A program made the position numbers and the translations under genes. Below are positions 44,412 through 55,758 of a stretch of 64,000 nucleotides of DNA, piece by piece (position 1 is the first letter of the stretch; each line of letters begins with the position of its first letter). This DNA is from Hexactinellida sp. DTS-2022. Lineage: Eukaryota; Porifera; Hexactinellida. The notes under the pieces are model-generated. The model was not told the origin of the DNA. It worked only from the letters and a program-made list of their open reading frames with translations, and searched no databases. The DNA lies in assembly GCA_028753945.1 (NCBI GenBank), contig JAPNXP010000013.1, positions 3,596,001 through 3,660,000 on the forward strand, read 5' to 3'.

Positions 44412-45741
44412 ATTTTTTATATTATTATTATTATTATTATTATTTTTTCTCCGTAGACGGTGCCCTGGCCTGAGCTTTATAGTTGATGGGCTGAAACTTG
44501 CCATGTAGGTGCGTATGGACCGTCTAATTTGCACCTGGGGTTACGATTTTTGATTAACGAATTTTTGACACATCTTTAACACCTTTCAAAATTTGTCTGG
44601 TCCATAACTCAAAATATGTTTTACTAAACCCCCAAATTTTATTTCACATTTGGATTCACCATAAAATTCTGCGTCTGATGGGAGAGGAATATTTTCAAAA
44701 ATATGTTTAATTTCTGCCATAAATGGGGTTTGAAATTTCTTTGTTTACTCACACTTCAATTTCAGTAAAAGTGTTAAATCTAATTCTATTGTTTCAACTT
44801 GTAATAATTATATTGATTTAACTTGTTAAATCTTACTCTATTGTTTCAACTTGAGATAAATATATTGATTCAACTTATAAATTCCAGCTGGCTTCTATTT
44901 AATTGTAGTATTACTATACAATGGATTAAATAAAATATAATGATATAAGGAATTTGTTGACTAAACTCAAATCACCGTGGATAACATTGCTAAAATAAAT
45001 AACTAATAATTTAATTTATTATCAATAAGTAATGAATGGCATTAAACTAAAGATGGTTTATGATAGAACCGTTAACATTTTACATTCCACAACAACGACA
45101 GATAAAGTGATTATATTTATTTCGCGAGAATATTTTTGCACATTTAATGTACTGACGTAATTTATTATAATTAATTCCTTTTGTATTTAACTTATAGACG
45201 GTTCCAATTGGATTATTGGGGTTATCGAGTGCGCTGAATTCAAATATGATAGTGAAATTCGATTTAAATTAATAATAAGTGCAAATAATTGAACTTTATT
45301 TATTTTGCTGTACATAATAATGGTGTTAAATTATTAATTTATTAATTAAATATTTATACTAATTAGCTAAATTTCATTAATCTCAGAGATGATACAAGAT
45401 AGAAACAAACTTTCAATTTATCAATTGGTCCTTATGCCACGTACCACCTATACAAGTGAGTCTTGACACCTTGAGGTGATGATGACACCGTCAAAAAAAT
45501 GTATTTTTACAATTTTGTGAATTAAATAATTCGAATGGGTTGGTTGGAGTTGGGTGAATACCCAATACGCACTTTAAAAATGCTGAGTCATCACAGATTA
45601 TATTCTACTGAAAACTGAATATCTCTCAAATGAAGTGAGCTAAATGGAAACTTGCACCACTCTAAGGGTCGTTGCCTACTGAAGCACCTTTCTGAAATAA
45701 TTTAACACCTTCATAGTGATGATAACTAGGCGAAAAAAAAT

Positions 45742-45853
45742 CCAAAATTGCAGCTTGTGCCGACAGCATGTTCCTTTGGAGGCACTATCAATAAATCACC
45801 ACCAAATATAGTGCCACCAAAGGAATATGCGTCGGCACAGGCTGCAATTTTGG
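45742..45853 (+). repeat. Hairpin 16
   Basis: The left arm has GCTTGTGCC against right GGCACAGGC (G-T type pair). The right arm has GGAATATGCG. Confidence 0.82.
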
Positions 45854-46445
45854 ATTTTTTTTTTATTATTTTTTCTCCGTAGACGGTGCCCTGGCCAGAG
45901 CTTAATTGTTGATGGGCTAAAACTTGGCATGTAGGTGCGATGGGACCGTCTAATTTGCACCTGGGGTTACGATTTTTGATTAACAAATTTTGGACACATT
46001 TTTAACACCTTTCAAAATTTGTCTGGTCTATAACTTGAAAATTGTTTTACTAAACCCCCAAATTTTATTTCACATTTGGATTCGCCATAAAATTCTGTGT
46101 CTGATGGGAGAAAAAATATTTCAATAAAGGGGTCAATTTCTGCCATAAATGGGGTTTGAAATTTCTCTGTTTACTCACACTTCAATTTCAGTAAAACTGT
46201 GAAATTTAATTCCATTGTTTCAACTTGTAATAATTATATTGATTTAACTTGTTAAATCCTACTCTAGTGATTCAACTTGCGATAATTATATTGATTTAAC
46301 TTATAAATTCCAGCTGGCTTCTATTTATTGTAGTATTACTATACAATGGATTAAATAAAATATTATAATATAAGGAATTTGTTGACTTAATTCAACTTAA
46401 CCGTGGATAACATTGCTAAAATAAATAACTAATAATATAATTTAT

Positions 46446-46623
46446 GAAATTACTTATATAGAGCTGAGCTTTGTAGAGTTCAGTTTTTCACTATGTGTAT
46501 TCATGCACTGAGAAAGGTCAGTTTTTTTCAGAGTTTGAAATTGACCTTTAGAAAGTAAGCCTGGGCTTTTAGTATGGGAAAAAATCTGAACTCTACAAAG
46601 CTCAGCTCTATATATGGATTCCC
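46446..46623. mobile_element. MITE with 9 bp target duplication
   Basis: The inverted ends share ATATAGAGCTGAGCTTTGTA and more (about 30 bp). ATAATTTAT occurs at 46437-46445 and 46624-46632; excision restores AATAATATAATTTATTATC of the A body. A 9 bp duplication points to a MULE-type origin. A half copy is at 13487-13566. Confidence 0.85.
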
Positions 46624-47360
46624 ATAATTTATTATCAATACATAATGAATGAATGGCTTTAAACTCAAGATGGTTTATGATAGAACCGTTAAGATTTTAC
46701 ATTCCACAACAACGACAGATTAAGTGAATATATTTATTTCGGCGAGAATATTCTTGCACAATTAATGTACTGACGTAATTAATTATAATTAATTCCTTTT
46801 GTATTTAACTTATAGACGGTTCCAATTGGATTATTGGGGTTATCGAGTGCGTGGAATTCAAACATTATAGTGAAATTCAATTTAAATTAATAATAATTGC
46901 AAATAATTGAACTTAATTTATTTTGCTGTATATAATAATGGTGTTAAATAATTAATACATTAATTAAATTTTTATGCTAATTAGCTAAATTTCATTAATC
47001 TCAGAGATGATACAAGATATAAACAAACTTTCAATTTATCAATTGGTCCTTATGCCAGGTACCACCTATACAAGTGGGTCTTGACACCTTGAGGTGATGA
47101 TGACATCGTTAAAAAAATGTATTTTTACAATTTTTTTAATTCGACATTTAAAATGGGTTAGTTGGTGTTTGGTGATGACCCAACACTCACATAAAAAATG
47201 ATGACTCATCACTTATTATATTCTACTGAAACTTGAATATCTTTGAAACGAAGTGAGCAAAATGGAAACTTCCACGACTCTAAGGGTCGTTGCCTTCTGA
47301 AACACCTTTCTGAAATAATTTAACACCTTCATAGTGATGATGACATGGCGGAAAAAAAAT

Positions 47361-47473
47361 CCAAAATTGCAGCCTGCGCCGACAGCATGTTCCTATGGAG
47401 GCACTATCAATAAACCACCACCAAAATATAGTGCCACCAAATGAACATGCGTCGGCACAGGCTGCAATTTTGG
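47361..47473 (+). repeat. Hairpin 17
   Basis: CCTATGG in the left and CCAAATGAAC in the right arm are unpaired private changes. Confidence 0.8.
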
Positions 47474-47488
47474 ATTTTTATTTTATTT

Positions 47489-47660
47489 TTATTACTGTGC
47501 CGACTATACTATAGTATAGTGGCCCAGTATTAGAATCACTGCCTTTATTTTTACTGTGCCGACTATACTATAGTATAGTGGCCCAGTATTGGAATCACTG
47601 CCTTTTTACTGTGCCGACTATACTATAGTATAGTGGCCCAGTATTGGAATCACTGCCTTT
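47489..47660 (+). repeat. Palindromic minisatellite, 3 copies
   Basis: Units near 47491, 47550 and 47605. Confidence 0.9.
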
Positions 47661-48400
47661 ATTATTATTATTTTTTTTTTTCTCCGTAGACGGTGCCCTG
47701 GCCTGAGCTTTATAGTTGATGGGCTGAAACTTGGCATGTAGGTGCGATGGGACCGTCTAATTTGCACCTGGGGTTACGATTTTTGATTAACAAATTTTTG
47801 ACACATCTTTAACACCTTTCAAAATTTGTCTGGTCCATAACTCAAAATATGTTTTACTAAACCCCCAAATTTTATTTCACATTTGGATTCACCATAAAAT
47901 TCTGCGTCTGATGGGAGAAGAGAACTTTTAATAAAGATTTTTATTTCTGCCACAAATGTGGTTTGAAATTTCTTTGTTTACTCACACTTCAATTTCAGTA
48001 AAACTGTGAAATCTAATTCCATTGTTTCAACTTGTAATAATTATATTGATTTAACTTGTTAAATCTTTCACTATTGTTTCAACTTGCGATAATTAAATTG
48101 ATTCAACTAATAAATTCCAGCTGCCTTCTATTTAATTCTAGTATTACTATACAATGGATTAAATAAATTATAATAATATAAGGAATTTGTTGACTCAACT
48201 CAACCAACCGTGGATAACATTGCTAAAATAAATTCCTGATAATATATTTTATTATCAATACATAATGAATGAATGGCATTAAACTCTTGATGGTTTATGA
48301 TAGAAACTAACTTCAAATTTATCTACCGTTCCTTGTAACTCCGACCAATTAACAAATGGTTCTTCACACCTTGGGCTTTGATGACTGGGCGAAAAAAAAT

Positions 48401-48464
48401 CCAAAATTGCACCCTGTGCTGACAGCATGCTCCTTTGGAGGCACTATCAATAACCAACCAATAA
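48401..48464 (+). repeat. Hairpin 18, left arm only
   Basis: It stops in the loop (CAATAACCAACCAATAATTT), then passes directly to an ATT tract and CTCCGTAG. The right arm is deleted. Left GCACCCTG pairs with the GCAC(CCTG) form of right arms elsewhere (49204, 51086). Confidence 0.78.
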
Positions 48465-49203
48465 TTTATATTATTATTATTTTTATTTTTTCTCCGTAGA
48501 CGGTGCCCTGGCCTGAGCTTTATAGTTGATGGGCTGAAACTTGGCATGTAGGTGCGTATGGACCGTCTAATTTGCACCTGGGGTAACGATTTTTGATTAA
48601 GAAATTTTTGACACATCTTTAACACCTTTCAAAATTTGTCTGGTCCATAACACAAAATATGTTTTACTAAACCCCCAAATTTTATTTCACATTTGGATTC
48701 ACCATAAAATTCCGCGTCTGATGAGAGAAGAAAACTTTCAATAAAGAGTTTTATTTCTGCCATAAATGGGGGTTGAAATTTCTTTGTTTACTCACACTTC
48801 AGTTTCAGTATAACTGTTAAATCTAATTCCATTGTTTCAACTTGTAATAATTATATTGATTTAACTTGTTAAATCTTACTCTATTGATTCAACTTGCGAT
48901 AATTAAATTGATTTAGCTTATAAATTGCAGCTGGCTTCTATTTAATTTACCATACAATGGATTAAATAAAATAATATAATATAAGGAATTTGTTAACTTA
49001 ATTCAACTCAACCGTGGATAACAATGCTAAGATAAATAACTAATAATATAATTTATTATCAATACATAATGAATGAATGGCATCAAACTCAAGATGGTTT
49101 AAGATAGAAACAAGCTTCAAATTTATCTACCGTTCCTTGTGACTCGGACCAATTAACAAATGCTTCTTCACACCTTGGGCGTTGATGACTAGGCGAAAAA
49201 AAT

Positions 49204-49316
49204 CCAAAATTGCAGCCTGCGCCGACAGCATGTTCCTTTGGAGGCACTATCAATAAACAACCAACAAAATATAGTGCCACCAAAGGAACATGCGTCGGCA
49301 CAGGGTGCAATTTTGG
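49204..49316 (+). repeat. Hairpin 19
   Basis: Right arm CAGGGTGC against left GCAGCCTG: a one-sided change. Confidence 0.82.
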
Positions 49317-49330
49317 ATTTTTATTTTTAT

Positions 49331-49450
49331 TATTACTGTGCCGACTATACTATAGTATAGTGGCCCAGTTCTAATCTTACTGCCTTTATTACTGTGCCGA
49401 CTATACTATAGTATAGTGGCCCAGTTCTAATCTTACTGCCTTTAATATTT
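49331..49450 (+). repeat. Palindromic minisatellite, 2 copies
   Basis: Units near 49332 and 49388, both with the TTCTAATCTTACTGCC tail. Confidence 0.9.
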
Positions 49451-50002
49451 ATATTTTTTCTCCGTAGACGGTGCCCTGGCCTGAGCTTTATAGTTGATGG
49501 GCCGAAACTTGGCATGTAGGTGCGTATGGACCGTCTAATTTGCACCTGGGGTCACGATTTTTGATTAACGAATTTTTGACACATCTTTAACACCTTTCAA
49601 AATTTGTCTGGTCCATAACTCAAAATATGTTTTACTGAACCCCCAAATTTTATTTCACATTTGGATTCACCATAAAATTCTGCGTCTGATGGGAGAGGAA
49701 TATTTTCAAAAATATGTTTAATTTCTGCCATAAATGGGGGTTGAAATTTCTTTGTTTACTCACACTTCAGTTTCAGTATAACTGTTAAATCTAATTCCAT
49801 TGTTTCAACTTGTAATAATTATATTGATTTAACTTGTTAAATCTTACTCTATTGATTCAACTTGCGATAATTAAATTGATTTAACTTATAAATTGCAGCT
49901 GGCTTCTATTTAATTTACCATACAATGGATTAAATACAATAATATAATATAAGGAATTTGTTGACTTAATTCAACTCAACCGTGGATAACAATGCTAATA
50001 TA

Positions 50003-50915
50003 AAAAAATCCAAAATTGGAGCCTGTGCCGACGCATGTACCTTTGGTGGCACTATATTTTTGTGTTGTTTATTGATAGTGCCTCCAAAGAAACATGCTGT
50101 CGGCGCAGGCTCCAATTTTGGATTTTTTTTCGCCAAGTCATCAACGCCCAAGGTGTGAAGAAGCATTTGTTATTTGATCCGAGTCACAAGGAACGGTAGA
50201 TAAATTTGAGTTTGTTTCTATCATAAACCATCTTGAGTTTAATGCCATTCATTCATTTTGTATTGATAATAAATTATATTATTAGTTATTTTTTTTAGCA
50301 ATGTTATCCACGGTGATTTGAGTTTAGTCAACAAATTCCTTATATTATTATATTTTATTTAATCCATTGTATAGTAATACTACAATTGAATAGAAGCCAG
50401 CTGGAATTTATAAGTTGAATCAATTAAATTATCTCAAGTTGAAACATTAGTGAAAGATTTAACAAGTTAAATCAATATATTTATTACAAGTTGAAACAAT
50501 GGAATTAGATTTCACAGTTTTATTGAAATTGAAGTGTGAGTAAACAAAGAAATTTCAACCCCCATTTATTGGCAGAAATTGACCCCTTTATTGAAAAGTT
50601 TCTTCTCCCATAAGACGCAGAATTTTATGGTGAATCCAAATGTGAAATAAAATTTGCGGGGTTAGTAAAACATATTTTGAGTTATGGACCAGACAAATTT
50701 TGAAAGGTGTTAAAGATGTGTCCAAAATTTGTTAATCAAAAATCGTAACCCCAGGTGCAAATTACACGGTCCAACCGCACCTACATGCCAAGTTTTAGCC
50801 CATCAACTATAAAGCTCTGGCCAGGGCACCGTCTACGGAGAAAAAAAAAAAATAATAATAATAAAGGCAGTGATTCCAATACTGGGCCACTATACTATAG
50901 TATAGTCGGCACAGT
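50003..50915 (-). repeat. Inverted A-type macro-unit forming a large foldback
   Basis: From 50003 the text is the reverse complement of an A unit: hairpin 20 (50010-50121), body, the junction CTACGGAG near 50833, an ATT tract and one minisatellite unit (about 50868-50915). The plus-strand A unit before it (about 49450-50000) runs in the opposite sense, so the pair could form a long stem. Confidence 0.85.
50010..50121 (-). repeat. Hairpin 20, inverted
   Basis: Both arms carry the same private change: GGAGCC at one side and GGCTCC at the other, where other copies have GCAGCC/GGCTGC. This is a clear paired substitution. Confidence 0.85.
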
Positions 50916-51085
50916 AATAACTAATAATATAATTTATTATCAATACATAATGAATGAATGGCATCAAACTCAAGATGGTTTAAGATAGAAACAAACTTCA
51001 AGTTTATCTACCGTTCCTTGTGACCCGGACCAATTAACCAATGCTTCTTCACACCTTGGGCGTTGATGACTTGGCGAAAAAAAAT

Positions 51086-51198
51086 CCAAAATTGCAGCCT
51101 GCGCCGGCAGCATGTTCCTTTGGAGGCACTATCAATAAACAACCAACAAAATATAGTGCCACCAAAGGAACATGCGTCGGCACAGGGTGCAATTTTGG
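51086..51198 (+). repeat. Hairpin 21
   Basis: Left GCGCCGGCAG and right CAGGGTGC are unpaired changes; the rest is consensus. Confidence 0.8.
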
Positions 51199-52366
51199 AT
51201 TTTTTATTATTATTTTTATTTTTATTTCTCCGTAGCAGGTGCCCTGGCCACACCTGTATACATAGAGGGCTGAAACTTGGCATGCAGATTCGGAGTCGAC
51301 GTCTAATTTGCACCTGGGGTTACGATTTTGTATTAACGAATTTTTGACACATCTTTAACACCTTTCAAAATTTGTCTGGTCCATAACTCAAAATATGTTT
51401 TACTAAACCCCCAAATTCTATTTCATATTTGGATTCGCCATAAAATTCTGCGTCTGATGGGAGAAGAAATTTTCCAATAAAGGGGTCAATTTCTGCCATA
51501 AATGGGGGTTGAAATTTCTTTGTTTACTCACACTTCAATTTCAGTAAAGTGTTAAATCTAATTCTATTGTTTCAACTTGTAATAATTCTATTGATTTAAC
51601 TTGTTAAATCCTACTCTAGTGATTCAACTTGCGATAATTATATTGATTTAACTTGTGAATTCAAGCTGGCTTCTATTTTGCAATTGAAAATTAAGATTAT
51701 ATATTTCATAACAACGACATATTATGTGATTATATTTACTTCTGCGAGAATATAATTGCACTGTTAATATACTGACGTAATTAATTATAAATAATTCAGT
51801 TTGTATTTAACTTATATAGAAGCTTCCAATTTGTATATTAGAGGTTATCGAGTGTGCGGAATTGAAATTTGATAGATAAATTAATTAATTAATAATTTAT
51901 GACAAAATAATTGAACTTAATAATTGTATGTTGACATTGAAATTGGTGTCATATTATAAATAATATTAATAATTATTTATACTAATTAATTAAATATCAT
52001 AAATCTCAGAGATCATAGAAGATAGAAACAAACTTTCAATATATCAATTGGTCCTTATGACACGTGCCGCCTATACAAGTGGGTCTTGACACCTTGAGGT
52101 GATGATGACATCGTTAAAAAAATGTGTTTTTTCAATTTTGTTAATTCGATATTTAAAATGGGTTATTTAATGTTGGGTGATGACCCAACACCCACTTAAA
52201 AAATGCAAGTCATTAGAGATTATATTCTACTGAAACTTGAATATCTCTTTAATGAAGTGAGCTGAATGGAAACTTCCACCACTCTAAAGGGTCGTTGCCT
52301 TCTGAAACACCTTTCTGAAATAATTTAACACCTTCATAGTGATGATGACATGGCGGAAAAAAAAAT

Positions 52367-52479
52367 CCAAAATTGCAGCCTGTGCCGACAGCATGTTCCT
52401 TTGGAGGCACTATCAATAAACCAACAACAAAATATAGTGCCACCAAAGGATCATGCGTCGGCACAGGCTGCAATTTTGG
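52367..52479 (+). repeat. Hairpin 22
   Basis: Near consensus, with GATCATG for GAACATG in the right arm. Confidence 0.85.
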
Positions 52480-52489
52480 ATTTTTATTT

Positions 52490-52735
52490 ATTACTGTGCC
52501 GACTATACTATAGTATAGTGGCCCAGTTCTAATCTTACTGCCTTTAATATTTTTACTGTGCCGACTATACTACAGTATAGTGGCCCAGTTCTAATCTTAC
52601 TGCCTTGGTTAGTTATTACTGTGCCGACTATACTATAGTATAGTGGCCCAGTATTGGTCTTAGTGCTTTGGTTAGTTATTACTGTGCCGACTATACTATA
52701 GTATAGTGGCCCAGTTCTAATCTTAGTGCTTTGGT
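52490..52735 (+). repeat. Palindromic minisatellite, 4 copies
   Basis: Units near 52490, 52552 (CTACAG centre), 52614 and 52677; the tails differ between copies. Confidence 0.9.
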
Positions 52736-53821
52736 TAGTTATTAGTCCGTAGCCTCTCTACTGAACAGAGTTTTACTAACTAAGAGCCCAAATTTTCAGG
52801 ATATGTGTCTCATGGGTTACAGATGTGCACCTGGGGTCACGTTTTATTATCACATTTTTTTGGACACATTTTTGCACCTGTTTAATACTAGAAAAAGAAC
52901 AATAAATAGTGCGCGAATATTCTATTTATATGCATTCGATAGAGAATTAAATTCTACACCTTTTCACAGTGCACGAATTTTCAAATTGTACTTAGTTTGT
53001 GCCACAATTGAGTTGCAAGTTTCCTTTGTTTACTAACACTTCAGTTCAATTGAAAGTGATAAATCTAATTCTATTGTTTCAACTCGTTATTATAATATTG
53101 ATTCAACTTGTGAGATCGAGTAGGCTTCTATTTTCCAATTGGAAAAAAAGATTATATATTTCACAACAACGACAGATTATGTGATTATATTTACTTCTGC
53201 GAGAATATTATTGCACTCTTAATATACTGACGTAATTAATTATAATTAATTCAGTCAGTATATTACTTATATAGATGCTTATAATTTGTTTATTAGGGGT
53301 TATCGAGTGTGCGGAATTGAAATTTGATAGATAAATTAATTAATTAATTATTCATGACAAAATAATTTAATTTAATAATTGTAAGTTGACATTGAAATTG
53401 GTGTTAAATAATAAATAATATTAATTATTATTTATACTAATTAATTAAATATCATAAATCTCAGAAATCAAATAAGATAGAAACAAACTTCCAATTTATC
53501 AATTGATCCTTATGCCACGTAACACCTATAAAAGTGGGTCTTGACACCTTGAGGTGATGATGACATCGTTAAAAAAATGTGTTTTGACAATTTTGTTAAT
53601 TCGATATTTAAAATGGGGTAGTTGATGTTGGGTGATGACCCAACACTCACATAAAAAATGCTGAGTCATCAGCTATTATATTCTACTCATACTTGAATAT
53701 CTCTATAATGAAGTGAACTAAATGGAAACTTCCACCACTCTAAGGGTTGATGCCTTCTGTAACACCTTTTTAAAATAATTTAACACCTTCATAGTGATGA
53801 TGACTTGGCGAAAAAAAAAAT

Positions 53822-53934
53822 CCAAAATTGCAGCCTGTGCCGACAGCATGTTCCATTGGAGGCACTATCAATAAACCACCAACAAAATATAGTGCCACCC
53901 AAGGAACATGCGTCGGCACAGGATGCAATTTTGG
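53822..53934 (+). repeat. Hairpin 23
   Basis: Right arm CAGGATGC against left GCAGCCTG. This is the half-changed state of the paired form seen at 59237 and 60682. Confidence 0.82.
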
Positions 53935-55019
53935 ATTTTTTTATTATTATTATTGGTCCGTATTGTCTCCACAGAACAGAGTTGTAATTACTAAGAACTG
54001 AAATTTTCAGGATATGTGTCTCATGGGTTACAGATGTGCACCTGGGGTCACGATATTATATCACATTTTTTTGGACACATTTTTGCACCTGTTTAATGTT
54101 AGAAAAAGAACAATAAATAGTGCGCGAATAATCAATTTATATGCATTCGATAGAGAATTAAATTCTACACCTTTTCACAGTGCACGAATTTTCAAATTGT
54201 ACTTAGTTTGTGCCACAATTGAGTTGCAAGTTTCCTTTGTTTACTAACACTTCAGTTCAATTGAAAGTGTTAAATCTAATTCTATTGTTTCAACTCGTTA
54301 TTATAATATTGATTCAACTTGTGAGATCGAGTAGGCTTCTATTTTCCAATTGAAAAAAAAGATTATATATTTCACAACAACGACAGATTATGTGATTATA
54401 TTTACTTCTGCGAGAATATTATTGCACTCTTAATATACTGACGTAATTAATTATAATTAATTCAGTCAGTATATAACTTATATAGATGCTTATAATTTGT
54501 TTATTAGGGGTTATCGAGAGTGCTTAATTGAAATTTGATAACAAAATAATTAATTAATTATTCATGACAAAATAATTTAATTAAATAATTGTAAGTTGAC
54601 ATTCAAATTGGTGTTAAATAATAAATAATATTAATTATTATTTATACTAATTAATTAAATATCAGAAATCAAATAAGATAGAAACAAACTTCCAATTTAT
54701 CAATTGATCCTTATGCCACGTAACACCTATAAAAGTGGGTCTTGACACCTTGAGGTGATGATGACATCGTAAAAAAAATGTGTTTTCACAATTTTGTGAA
54801 TTATATAATTCAAATGGGTCGGTTCGTTTTGGGTGATGACCCAGAGCTCACATAAATAATGCTGAGTCATCAGCTATTATATTCTACTGAAACTTGAATA
54901 TCTTTGAAATGAAGTGAGCATAAACGAAATTTACAACTCACTAAGGGTCGTTGCCTACAGAAACACCTTTCTGTAATAATTTAACACCTTCATAGTGATG
55001 ATGACTAGGCGAAAAAAAT

Positions 55020-55088
55020 CCAAAATTGCAGCTTGTGCCGATAGGATGTTCCTTTGGAGGCACTATCAATAAACCACCACCAAAATAT
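55020..55088 (+). repeat. Hairpin 24, left arm only
   Basis: Ends in the loop at CCACCACCAAAATATT, then an ATT tract and minisatellite. The right arm has been lost at the A(T)n edge. Confidence 0.78.
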
Positions 55089-55096
55089 TATTATTA

Positions 55097-55370
55097 TTAC
55101 TGTGCCGACTATACTATAGTATAGTGGCCCAGTATTGGTCTTACTGCTTTGGTTACCGATTATTATTATTATTATTATTACTGTGCCGACTATACTATAG
55201 TATAGTGGCCCAGTTCTAATCTTACTGCCTTTAATAATATTATTATTATTATATACTGTGCCGACTATACTATAGTATAGTGGCCCAGTATTGGAATCAC
55301 TGCCTTTATTATTACTGTGCCGACTATACTATAGTATAGTGGCCCAGTTCTAATCTCACTGCCTTTATTT
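55097..55370 (+). repeat. Palindromic minisatellite, 4 copies
   Basis: Units near 55097, 55179, 55253 and 55310, with long ATT spacers between the first three. Confidence 0.9.
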
Positions 55371-55758
55371 TATTTTTTTTTTTTTCTCCGTAGACGGTAC
55401 CCTGGCCAGAGCTCTATAGTTGATGGGCTGAAACTTGGCATGTAGGTGCGGTGGGACCGTCTAATTTGCACCTGGGGTTACGATTTTTTATTAAGAAATT
55501 TTTGACACATCTTTAACACCTTTCAGATTTTGTCTGGTCCATAACTCAAAATATGTTTTACTAAACCCGAAAATTTTATTTCATATTTGGATTCCCCATA
55601 AAATTCTGCGTCTGATGGGAGAAGAAAACCTTCAAAAAAGGTTTTATTCCTGCCATTAATGGGGGTTGAAATTTCTTTGTTTACTCACACTTCAGTTTCA
55701 ATAAAACTGTTAAATCTAATTCCATTGTTTCAACTTGTAATAATTATATTGATTTAAC

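Larger units (their letters stand above)
42087..55758 (+). repeat. Macro-unit array 4 (hairpins 14-24), mosaics and an inversion
   Basis: Mostly A bodies with some B (44.9-45.7, 46.7-47.3 and 51.7-55.0 kb). Hairpins start at 43146 (inverted), 44299, 45742, 47361, 48401 (half), 49204, 50010 (inverted), 51086, 52367, 53822 and 55020 (half). A-to-B switches recur at the same place, TTTATGATAGAACCGTTAA joined to ACATTCCACAACAACGACAG. Adjacent copies are often over 90% alike by eye, for example the bodies at 43.6, 48.5 and 49.5 kb. Confidence 0.88.
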
